This document shows, piece by piece, positions 25,751-32,927 of a DNA stretch of 64,000 nt (position 1 is the first letter of the stretch; the number at the start of each line of letters is the position of its first letter). The stretch covers positions 1,275,893-1,339,892 of the forward strand of contig NZ_BNCI01000001.1 of assembly GCF_014656395.1 (NCBI RefSeq). Reading direction: 5' to 3'. The translations under genes were made by a program, and so were the position numbers. The DNA is from Kordiimonas sediminis (GTDB lineage: Bacteria > Pseudomonadota > Alphaproteobacteria > Sphingomonadales > Kordiimonadaceae). Below the pieces are notes generated by a model. It did not search any database, had not been told where the DNA came from, and saw nothing but the letters and a program-made list of their open reading frames with translations.

Positions 25751-26206
25751 TTAGCTGGGATTTCTTTTTAATACCATCATGTTTGATACCATGCGCATGA
25801 CAACTTCATTATTTTGGTTAACAACTACCGTTTCAGTTTTTACCAGCCCAAGGTGTGGTTTGGAAGCACTTTCCCGTTTCTCCAGCGGGGTGCTTTGGAC
25901 ACGGAGTATATCACCGGGGAAAACAGGTTTTTTCCATTCAAGCTTATCAAGGCCAGGGGAGCCCATGCCAGCGAATCGTCTGTCCTTCATATCATCTACG
26001 AGGATACGCATGGTCATCGATGCCGTATGCCAGCCGCTCGCACACAGATTACCAAAGACGGATTGCTTGGCCAGTTCTTCATCCATATGAAAGGGTTGTG
26101 GATCGAATTTAGAAGCAAAATCCACGATTTCTTCCTTGGTTACTTCGCGTTTGCCAAATTCGCTTGTTTCGCCGACCACAATATCTTCATAAAAAGATTC
26201 AAACAT
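25751..26206 (-). CDS. MaoC-family (R)-hydratase-like protein
   Basis: The 151-residue single hot-dog-fold protein resembles MaoC/PhaJ-like enoyl-CoA hydratases. The active-site Asp and His lie in FDPQPFHMDEELAKQSVFGN, followed by LCASGWHTASMTMRILVDDM, both typical of the family. Such enzymes hydrate trans-2-enoyl-CoA to (R)-3-hydroxyacyl-CoA, but many of this length have no proven substrate. No CoA-pathway gene is adjacent, so context does not help. GGAAAATCT precedes the ATG. Confidence 0.88.
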   Translation of the reverse strand: MFESFYEDIVVGETSEFGKREVTKEEIVDFASKFDPQPFHMDEELAKQSVFGNLCASGWHTASMTMRILVDDMKDRRFAGMGSPGLDKLEWKKPVFPGDILRVQSTPLEKRESASKPHLGLVKTETVVVNQNNEVVMRMVSNMMVLKRNPS

Positions 26207-26261
26207 AGATTTTCCAGTTCAGTTTGCGCAAATATTGGATGAAGACTATAGTGGAGGGGCT

Positions 26262-27209
26262 ATGAAAATCCATACTAAGATATGTATTGCTGCTATTCTT
26301 TTCACTGTAGGTGTTACCTCTGGTGCCACTGCGGATACGTCCAGCAGTGCTATAGTCCCAGCAAAATCACAGAAGGTTACAGCGGTTTATGATTTTGTAT
26401 GGAATGGATTTCTGATTGGTACCAGCGACACTGTCATTGACCTGGCAGACGAGAAGTATGTGATTGACTTTAAGTTCCGTACCCGCGGAGTGATGAAGAT
26501 ATTCTCAAGTGGTCGGTCGCAGGTAACATCGTACGGCAAATTCTTAGCTCCCGGCGAAGTGTTGCCGAAAGAATTCTCCTCCTCAGGTCGCTGGAGCGGT
26601 GATGACTTTGCCCGGTCAGTTTTTTATGATGACCAGGGCCGGGCTGTTGGTTCGCAGCTGGATTGGCCGCAAGAATGGCTGGATGATTTCAAAAATGAAG
26701 ATGTCCCGGTTGATATGCAGCAAGGGGCTGATCCTTTGTCTGTAATGTTGCCAGTATTGACCCAGCCGTTACCCGTAACAGACAAAAAAGATCCAGCCCA
26801 ACACCGTTTTTATACCGGGCGCAGTGTACTGGACTTGCTGATGGCCTGTGACGGCGAAGCAGATGATCTTAAAAAGGTTCGGCGGTCAGAGCATTTTGGC
26901 CCGGCGAAACTCTGTCGTTTTAATTTTAAAATGATTGCCGGGTTTCCGATCGAAACCGAAGAAGAGAAGCGTAAGCGCGAAAAGCGGGAGGCCAAAGAAC
27001 GTGCCCGTGCAGAGCGTGACGCTAAAAAAGGAAAAACCCGGAAGGATGAAGACGATGATGACTTTATCCAGGTCTGGTTTCAGGATGATGCTTCGGTACC
27101 TGGACTTAATCTTCCTGTCCGGGGCGAGTTTGCCTTGGATATGGGGACGGTAAAGATGTATCTGCGCGAACTGAAAGGGACGGCGCCCGTCACACAATCT
27201 GGCAGGTGA
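26262..27209 (+). CDS. DUF3108-like exported protein
   Basis: The 315-residue protein starts at ATG 26262 behind a strong GGAGGGG site; an upstream in-frame start lacks one. A signal peptide (MKIHTKICIAAILFTVGVTS) predicts export. The N-terminal part (VTAVYDFVWNGFLIGTSDTV, then YVIDFKFRTRGVMKIFSSGR) looks like the lipocalin-like DUF3108 beta-barrel family, whose role is unknown. A highly charged insert rich in Lys/Arg/Glu/Asp spans about residues 235-275. The last segment (IQVWFQDDASVPGLNLPVRG, then EFALDMGTVKMYLREL) closes the barrel. It reads toward the ArfA-like gene 91 bp downstream. Confidence 0.78.
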   Translation: MKIHTKICIAAILFTVGVTSGATADTSSSAIVPAKSQKVTAVYDFVWNGFLIGTSDTVIDLADEKYVIDFKFRTRGVMKIFSSGRSQVTSYGKFLAPGEVLPKEFSSSGRWSGDDFARSVFYDDQGRAVGSQLDWPQEWLDDFKNEDVPVDMQQGADPLSVMLPVLTQPLPVTDKKDPAQHRFYTGRSVLDLLMACDGEADDLKKVRRSEHFGPAKLCRFNFKMIAGFPIETEEEKRKREKREAKERARAERDAKKGKTRKDEDDDDFIQVWFQDDASVPGLNLPVRGEFALDMGTVKMYLRELKGTAPVTQSGR

Positions 27210-27300
27210 TTCTTCGAATAAAATGTGGTACTGAGTGGCTGTTCTGCCCTGTGATAAGGAGGGGCAGATACAAACATAGTACCTAAGGCAGGAGGACGGT

Positions 27301-27486
27301 ATGGCAAAACGCCAATCACCCACGCCGCCTAAGAACCCATTTGCCAAGGCTTTATCAAGCGGATTGTTCCAGCAGAAGAAGGTCAGGGCAAAGAAGGGTA
27401 AGGGGGCCTACATACGCCGCCAGAAGCATCAAAAGTCGCTTCCGGCGGCGTTTGACGTTCTGCCACATGCTGTGTGCGCTATATAA
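27301..27486 (+). CDS. arfA: ArfA-like alternative ribosome-rescue factor
   Basis: This 61-residue basic protein aligns to ArfA, which recruits release factor 2 to ribosomes stalled on non-stop mRNA. The match is NPFAKALSSGLFQQKK, then KKGKGAYIRRQKH, against LFRQRVEKNKKGKG with SYMRKGKH in the E. coli protein as I recall it; the spacing from LF to KKGKG is identical. A perfect AGGAGG ribosome site precedes the ATG. A 14-bp hairpin lies inside the coding sequence just after the KH motif (27414-27451). In known arfA genes such a hairpin truncates the mRNA and makes ArfA a backup for trans-translation. The tail after the hairpin (FDVLPHAVCAI) is hydrophobic, as in full-length ArfA, which is degraded. 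The homology call is by eye. Confidence 0.8.
   Translation: MAKRQSPTPPKNPFAKALSSGLFQQKKVRAKKGKGAYIRRQKHQKSLPAAFDVLPHAVCAI
27414..27453 (+). promoter_or_regulatory. Intragenic hairpin in arfA (RNase III site or terminator)
   Basis: Arms ACGCCGCCAGAAGC / GCTTCCGGCGGCGT pair over 14 bp with one A-C mismatch and a 10-nt loop, followed by only TTT. The left arm starts at codon 38 and the stem ends at codon 51 of 61. Cleavage or termination here would give a non-stop mRNA encoding the protein through the conserved KKGKG...KH core. Confidence 0.75.
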
Positions 27487-27594
27487 CTTTAGTTAATCCT
27501 CTTAGATTGGTTTTATAGGCTGGATTTTTCCATTCAGATGCCACAGTATGGCGCCGTTTCTAATGTTATTAATTATTTCAGTAAGGGGGCTTTC

Positions 27595-28890
27595 ATGAAA
27601 TCCATCCTCAAAACTGCTGCAGCGACGGCGATTCTGTCCGCAGCATTTTCTACGACCGCACTTGCAGGTGTGAAGCTGATCCATGCAGGGGAACTGCTTG
27701 CGGTCCCGGGTAATGATCCGGTCAAGGAACAAACAATTGTTATCGAGAATGGCAAAATTAAAGAAGTTCGTTCCGGGTATGCTGATCCGGCTGCGTACGG
27801 TGCTGACACAGAAGTTGTTGACCTGAAAAACAGCTTTGTGATGCCGGGCATGATGGACATGCATGTGCATCTTCAGGGAGAGCTGGGTCCAAATAACGAT
27901 AGCGAGTCGCTGAAGATGTCTGATCAGCTGGTTGCGATCAAAAGTCAGCATTACGGTATGCTGACACTGAAAGCTGGCTTTACCACGGTTCGGGACGTTG
28001 GGTCGAACCCGCAGTATATGTATGCACTGCGTGACGGCATCAACAACGGCTGGGTCGATGGCCCACGGATCATCGCAGCGGGCGGTGTTGGCATCACTGG
28101 TGGCCACGCTGACGTTAGCGGTATGAAGCCTGATCTGATGGAGAAATATACATCAAAAGCCGTATGTGATGGTCCTTTTGATTGCCGCCGTGCGACCCGT
28201 CACCAGATTAAATATGGTGCGGACCTGATTAAGATCACGTCTACGGGCGGCGTTTTGACAGACCGTGCAACCGGTACCGGCCAGCAGATGGAAGCTGACG
28301 AACTGGCAGAGGTTGTTCAGGCAGCCAAGCGCATGGGCCGTAAGGTAGCGTCACACGCACACCAGGAAGACGGTATCATTGCTGCGCTGAAAGCAGGCGT
28401 GGACAGTATCGAACACGGTACTTACACGGGTCCGGAAGCGATCAAGCTATTCAAGAAAACCGGTGCGTATCTGGTGCCAACGCTTATTGCGGGTGACACT
28501 GTGAAGAAGATGGCAACAAGCTCTGATTTCATGTCTCCGGCGATTAAAGCCAAGTCCATTGAAGTTGGTAGCTCGATGAAAGCGAACTTCGAGAAAGCCT
28601 ATAAAGCAGGCGTGAAGATTGCCTTCGGTACCGACAGCGGTGTGTCCAAACACGGCACAAACGCCTACGAAGCTGTTCTGATGAACGAAGCTGGCATGAA
28701 GCCAATGGATATTCTGAAGTCGGCCACTGTGAATGCGGCTGATTTGATTGATATGAGCGCAAGCCTTGGCACCATTGAAGCCGGCAAGCATGCTGATATT
28801 ATTGCAATGGATGAAAGCCCGCTGCAGAACATCAAAGCATTGATGGACGTAGATTTTGTCATGAAGGGCGGTAAGGTTTTTAAAGACTAA
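27595..28890 (+). CDS. Exported amidohydrolase (Xaa-Pro dipeptidase / imidazolonepropionase-like)
   Basis: The 431-residue protein of the metal-dependent amidohydrolase superfamily starts at ATG 27595 after AAGGGGG. A signal peptide (MKSILKTAAATAILSAAFST, cleaved after TALA) predicts periplasmic location. Metal-site motifs are HxH in MPGMMDMHVHLQG, GFTTVRDVG, the probable bridging lysine region GADLIKITSTGGV, histidines in VASHAHQEDGIIAA and SIEHGTYTG, and Asp in FGTDSGVSKHGTN. Relatives cleave dipeptides such as Xaa-Pro or deacylate amino acids, which fits the other exported peptidases in the window. The substrate is not determined by sequence. A strong terminator follows. Confidence 0.9.
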   Translation: MKSILKTAAATAILSAAFSTTALAGVKLIHAGELLAVPGNDPVKEQTIVIENGKIKEVRSGYADPAAYGADTEVVDLKNSFVMPGMMDMHVHLQGELGPNNDSESLKMSDQLVAIKSQHYGMLTLKAGFTTVRDVGSNPQYMYALRDGINNGWVDGPRIIAAGGVGITGGHADVSGMKPDLMEKYTSKAVCDGPFDCRRATRHQIKYGADLIKITSTGGVLTDRATGTGQQMEADELAEVVQAAKRMGRKVASHAHQEDGIIAALKAGVDSIEHGTYTGPEAIKLFKKTGAYLVPTLIAGDTVKKMATSSDFMSPAIKAKSIEVGSSMKANFEKAYKAGVKIAFGTDSGVSKHGTNAYEAVLMNEAGMKPMDILKSATVNAADLIDMSASLGTIEAGKHADIIAMDESPLQNIKALMDVDFVMKGGKVFKD

Positions 28891-28915
28891 GCCTCTCAGT
28901 CACTAACTTTGAAAG

Positions 28916-28942
28916 AAAGCCCCGGTTCTGCCGGGGCTTTTT
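28916..28942 (+). terminator. Rho-independent terminator after the amidohydrolase
   Basis: Perfect 10-bp arms AAAGCCCCGG / CCGGGGCTTT with a 5-nt loop run into TTTTTGTTTTTT. It lies between the convergent amidohydrolase and P1-peptidase genes. Confidence 0.92.
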
Positions 28943-28970
28943 GTTTTTTAGAATGCGAGACAGGCTGGTG

Positions 28971-30146
28971 TTACTGCGACTTCATTAGAATGTTTTTCAC
29001 ATCTTTGACCGGCAGGGCTTTGATCGTGCCCCGGTGGCCTATGGTATCCTCCGCCATCAGAAGGGCGTTATAGATAGCTTCCTCGGTTGCTTCTGCGACG
29101 CTTTGGAACAGGGGGCTCATTCTGCTGTTGGGCAGAGTGTTTTGGTCAAGGGCATCCGCACTATTATCACGGCGAACGGACGGGTGGGTGGAAAAGGCCA
29201 GTATATAATCCCCTGATCCGTTTGTCATACTGGACCCGGTGCGGGCAAGTCCGACGGTTGCCCGTTTTGCCAGTCGTAGCAGGTTCCTGTCTGATAGGGG
29301 CGCGTCCGTTGCAACTACAATCATGATTGAGCCATCAGCCGATGCATCTGTGCCGACCGCGTCTTTCAGGTAATATTGATCCAGTTGTTCGCCGATTTTG
29401 TGGCCGTCAATCGTTAAAACACCGCCGTAGTTCGCCTGGACGAGAACACCAACCGTATGTCCGCCAAGACTTGCAGGCAGTCTCCGGCTGCTGGTGCCAA
29501 TGCCACCTTTCCAGCCGAATGCCACGGTGCCTGTGCCAGCCCCCACGGCCCCTTCCGTCACCGGGCCGGAAACTGCTTTGTCCAGTGTTTCCTTGATCTG
29601 GTCTTTTGTAACAGCGCGGGCACGAATATCATTTAGAAATCCGTCGTTGGTTTCCCCTACCACCGCGTTGACCGACCGGACATCTTCATTGCCCGGCTGT
29701 GCCAGGGTCCATTCGACGGTAGCTGCGATACCTTCTGCCACATTCAGGGTGTTTGTCAGCACGATCGGAGTTTCAATTTCGCCCAGTTCCATGATTTGAC
29801 TGATCCCGGCCAGTTTGCCGTACCCGTTTGCAATATAGACGGCCGCGGGTACCGGGTTTTGCCGTAAATTCCCGTCTGCGGGAATAATGACTGTGGCGCC
29901 CGTGTTTATCGCTGGCGGTGCTTTCAGCGTATGGTGGGCAACTTTCACACCCTTAACATCGGTTATCGCATTCAGGGGACCCGTTGGCAGAATACCGGGC
30001 GTGATCCCCAAATCACGGGCGCGGACTTTGTCGCTGTCTGCTTCAACAGAAGATACATCTGATACGGGAACAGCGGTGGTTGCCAGTCCGGCAATGATAG
30101 CAAGGGCGGCTAGGCCCTTTGCCGTGTGTGATAGACGGGTAAACAT
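28971..30146 (-). CDS. P1-family (DmpA-type) exported aminopeptidase
   Basis: The 391-residue precursor belongs to the self-cleaving DmpA/beta-aminopeptidase family of N-terminal nucleophile hydrolases. A signal peptide covers about residues 1-28. Family segments are ARDLGITPGILPTGPLNAIT, NGYGKLAGISQIMELGEIET, TGTVAFGWKGGIGTSSRRLP and DGSIMIVVATDAPL. In the last, Ser273 after Gly272 is the expected autocleavage site and nucleophile. Its ATG lies 5 nt after the stop of the 875-residue hydroxylase-transferase-ligase gene, so the two are translationally coupled. That places peptide trimming next to a peptide-modifying enzyme, although this one is exported and the other is not. Confidence 0.93.
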   Translation of the reverse strand: MFTRLSHTAKGLAALAIIAGLATTAVPVSDVSSVEADSDKVRARDLGITPGILPTGPLNAITDVKGVKVAHHTLKAPPAINTGATVIIPADGNLRQNPVPAAVYIANGYGKLAGISQIMELGEIETPIVLTNTLNVAEGIAATVEWTLAQPGNEDVRSVNAVVGETNDGFLNDIRARAVTKDQIKETLDKAVSGPVTEGAVGAGTGTVAFGWKGGIGTSSRRLPASLGGHTVGVLVQANYGGVLTIDGHKIGEQLDQYYLKDAVGTDASADGSIMIVVATDAPLSDRNLLRLAKRATVGLARTGSSMTNGSGDYILAFSTHPSVRRDNSADALDQNTLPNSRMSPLFQSVAEATEEAIYNALLMAEDTIGHRGTIKALPVKDVKNILMKSQ

Positions 30147-30151
30147 ATTTA

Positions 30152-32779
30152 CTAATCCTGATCTAATGAAGTGATGGGTATCATGCTGTTAACCGATTGG
30201 CCGAGCATGATCTTAAGGGCTGCTTCCAGCATGGGCAGATTGACATCCGCGTTAATTTCAGCCGTGTGACGGAAATTGGGGAAGCTGTTTATTTCTGTCA
30301 GTTGCACGCAACCGTTTTGCTGCAACAAGATGTCTATACCAAGGAGGGCATAGGTATCCTTGGTGGACGCATTGCAGGCATCATGTAGGGCAGGGTTAAG
30401 GTCCCTGATAAGCTGCACACAGGCAGGGAAGAAACGGTCATACTGTTCATAGTCCGTGAATGACTGCATGGTGACAGGGCTGTCATCCTTGTCGTATCCC
30501 CTGTGATCAATCTGGACGGCGTAATCAGTACTGTCAGCCTGATAAGGCACACCGTGGATGACATTAAATCCACCCTTGAAAAGATAGATTTTATGATCCC
30601 ATAACAGAACGTATAGACGTGTCGTGAATTTGCGACCGTCCAGAAGCATCAGGTCATTCACCGCGGCCTGTATGATTTCGTCGCTGTTGATTATTGCATT
30701 GTGCAGGGCGCTATTTGTGACACAGCGCATGCCTTTGCCGCCGGTTCCAGCGGCTTTCTTGATAAACCAGAGGGCGGCGGGGGCACCTTTGTGGGCAAGG
30801 GCGTCTTCTTTGGTGAAATAGGTGCGGGGTGCGAGCCGTTCTAACCCTTTGTCAGCCACCAGCTTTGCCAGGCTTTTCTTGTTGGACAAGGCATTTAAAA
30901 CAGCCCGTTCTATCAGCCCAAGCCGTCTATACTCTGATGGTACCGATGACAAATCAGGCTGCGAGCCGCCGTATGTATCCCAGTAGGTGAAACAGGTCCG
31001 CAGGAAGCTGCTGGGGTTCTGTTCCCAGATTGCCTTACTGACTTTGTGAAAGTGTGCAGTAGCACGGTTCACCAGAACCAGTGGTCCCATCGCCGGATTT
31101 GTTGCGGGTACAGGCAGTAGATCATATCTACCGTTTCTTGCACGTTCAGACAGGGTTTTTGAGCGGAAATCAAGGCCACAGAAGGTTTCATAGTCTTCAA
31201 GCGAACGGGCTGTGCCCAGACTGAATTTCTCTATATCCTGAAGATATGCCGGATTAGACGGGAGCTCACCAGTTAGAAGATACTTTACTCTTTGGCGCGA
31301 TCGTTTGTCTCTGTCTGTCCAGTCACTATGGTCATCAAAATGGGTCGCCTTGCGGTGACTGCGCTGCCAGCACTGATACGCCACTAGTTTATTGGGATGG
31401 AAAATATCAAAGCCGTGTGTCCAGTATCGGGCAGACAGAGATATTTCTTCCCCAAAGAAATAAAGATAAGGATCGCAAGGCACCTCAGTGAATACCTCTG
31501 ATTTGCCGAATAGCAAACATCCGCCCATAAAAGCGCCGCGGAAGGGTTTTGCAGGCGCTTGGTCAATCGGAATACTTTTTGAACGCAGCAAAAGGGTGTC
31601 AAATTCGTCAAACCGTTCAGCCTGAATGCCAGAAATATGTGTTTTCTTCAGATCCATCGGCGGAATATAGGGCGGCGTATAGGTTGTCAGAACCGGCTTG
31701 TCGCTGTCACATTCTGCCAGCATGGCAATCAGGCTTTCATCCCAGCCCGGTTCAAACCGCATGTGGCTGTCAGTTTGCAGTACATAGTCTTCGTCTTTAT
31801 AGTCCAGCTGACCACGCCAGCGTGCCTCGCAAACACCCTGTGCATGTGCGGCATCTATTCGGTGGATGGTGACTTGTTCCGGCTTCGTTACGATTTCAAA
31901 AAGGTCATCATCTTCATGCGGGTCTGCATGAAACATCACAGTGACGCGCAGTCGGTCGGGGAACGCTGCTTTGTCGAAAAGGTCATGTATGGAATGTTGG
32001 CATTCCGGGTCGCGGTAGGCAGCTATCTGGATAAATATGGTTTTGTCAGATGTTGGTGTTTTTTTTTGTGCCTTGGCAGAGCCTTTTTCCCGGATAACAG
32101 CCTTACCTTTTCCCGTTGTTTTAATCAGTTCTTCTGAAAAGTCCTGAATTTCAGCCATGGGACGCGCATGGAACCAAAGGTTGAAGGCCCATTTTTCGCC
32201 CTTTATGACAGGTGTGCCAGCATGCAGGCTGTCAGGGTGAATTTTTGTGGTGCCTGATTTGCAGTTATGAAACAGAGCCAGTCGCCCTTTTTTTGCTGTT
32301 ACTTCTGCCTTCAGCGTGGGGAAGCCGGTCGCGCCGCCTTCTTCAATATCGTTCAGATAAACAAGGGCTGTGACTAGCCGCTGACCACCGCGTTTGCAGT
32401 AGTGCCGCCCCCGTTCAGTAGACAGGTCATAGCTATCGAAATGCGCCTTATATTCCTGACTTACACCGTAATGTATCACTTGCAGAGCTTCTGCATTCTC
32501 AAGCGGTATCTGAACGATGCCTGCGATCCTGTCAGCAATGGCTTTGATCGTGTCGTCGGTCTTATGGGGTATCCATGTATTACTACCAGTGCGACCGTCA
32601 GAGATCGCATCGTCACCTTCCAGTGAAACACGAGCGCGCTCTACCTTATCTTTGGCCAGGTTGATAATATAGTCACATTCTTCAGGCGACAGTACATCAT
32701 CAATATAGGCAATCATGGGATCTACGTTAATCACATGGCTGTTCTTATATGCCGGTTGTACCGGAGCTACTTTTGTCAT
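30152..32779 (-). CDS. Tri-domain protein: prolyl-4-hydroxylase-like, GT60 GlcNAc-transferase-like, TTL-like ATP-grasp ligase
   Basis: The single 875-residue frame joins three enzyme domains and has no signal peptide. Residues about 20-206 form a 2-oxoglutarate/Fe(II) prolyl-4-hydroxylase domain: His113-x-Asp115 (AHFDSYD), distal His186 and Lys196 (LHAGTPVIKGEKW), then NLWFHAR. Residues about 245-520 resemble the GT60/Gnt1 family that adds GlcNAc to hydroxyproline of Skp1 in protists: IQIAAYRDPEC, the DxH-type metal motif at Asp337 (QTDSHMRFEPGWD), RGAFMGGCLLFG, and FFGEEISLSARYWTHGFD. Residues about 640-860 are TTL-like ATP-grasp: WFIKKAAGTGGKGM, KFTTRLYVLL and the metal-site LTEINSFPNF. A helical linker covers 520-640. 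Domain calls are by motif; that one peptide passes through all three is inference. It is the first gene of an operon with a P1 aminopeptidase and faces a sensor kinase. Confidence 0.88.
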   Translation of the reverse strand: MTKVAPVQPAYKNSHVINVDPMIAYIDDVLSPEECDYIINLAKDKVERARVSLEGDDAISDGRTGSNTWIPHKTDDTIKAIADRIAGIVQIPLENAEALQVIHYGVSQEYKAHFDSYDLSTERGRHYCKRGGQRLVTALVYLNDIEEGGATGFPTLKAEVTAKKGRLALFHNCKSGTTKIHPDSLHAGTPVIKGEKWAFNLWFHARPMAEIQDFSEELIKTTGKGKAVIREKGSAKAQKKTPTSDKTIFIQIAAYRDPECQHSIHDLFDKAAFPDRLRVTVMFHADPHEDDDLFEIVTKPEQVTIHRIDAAHAQGVCEARWRGQLDYKDEDYVLQTDSHMRFEPGWDESLIAMLAECDSDKPVLTTYTPPYIPPMDLKKTHISGIQAERFDEFDTLLLRSKSIPIDQAPAKPFRGAFMGGCLLFGKSEVFTEVPCDPYLYFFGEEISLSARYWTHGFDIFHPNKLVAYQCWQRSHRKATHFDDHSDWTDRDKRSRQRVKYLLTGELPSNPAYLQDIEKFSLGTARSLEDYETFCGLDFRSKTLSERARNGRYDLLPVPATNPAMGPLVLVNRATAHFHKVSKAIWEQNPSSFLRTCFTYWDTYGGSQPDLSSVPSEYRRLGLIERAVLNALSNKKSLAKLVADKGLERLAPRTYFTKEDALAHKGAPAALWFIKKAAGTGGKGMRCVTNSALHNAIINSDEIIQAAVNDLMLLDGRKFTTRLYVLLWDHKIYLFKGGFNVIHGVPYQADSTDYAVQIDHRGYDKDDSPVTMQSFTDYEQYDRFFPACVQLIRDLNPALHDACNASTKDTYALLGIDILLQQNGCVQLTEINSFPNFRHTAEINADVNLPMLEAALKIMLGQSVNSMIPITSLDQD

Positions 32780-32880
32780 TCATGTCGCCGTAAAGTAAAG
32801 TGGAAGCATATCAAAGATGTATTCTTCCCTAGGTTAACGATTTGGTCACACATTCCAAGTAAGTCCCGTATTTTGTGAAA

Positions 32881-32898
32881 TTACATGCCGTTATGTAA
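32881..32898. promoter_or_regulatory. 18-bp dyad between the tri-domain gene and the sensor kinase gene
   Basis: The sequence TTACATGCCGTTATGTAA has perfect 6-bp arms and a 6-bp centre. It lies 101 bp upstream of the tri-domain gene start and 29 bp before the kinase ATG. The position in a divergent promoter suggests a dimeric regulator site. The regulator is unknown. Confidence 0.45.
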
Positions 32899-32927
32899 AC
32901 AGTTATATTACAGGTTTCAGCTTTTTT

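Noticed and set aside
27243-27268. Hairpin TCTGCCC/GGGCAGA between the DUF3108-like gene and arfA as a terminator
   Set aside because: Short stem, 12-nt loop and no T-run; it may only be a leader structure, so it was not listed.
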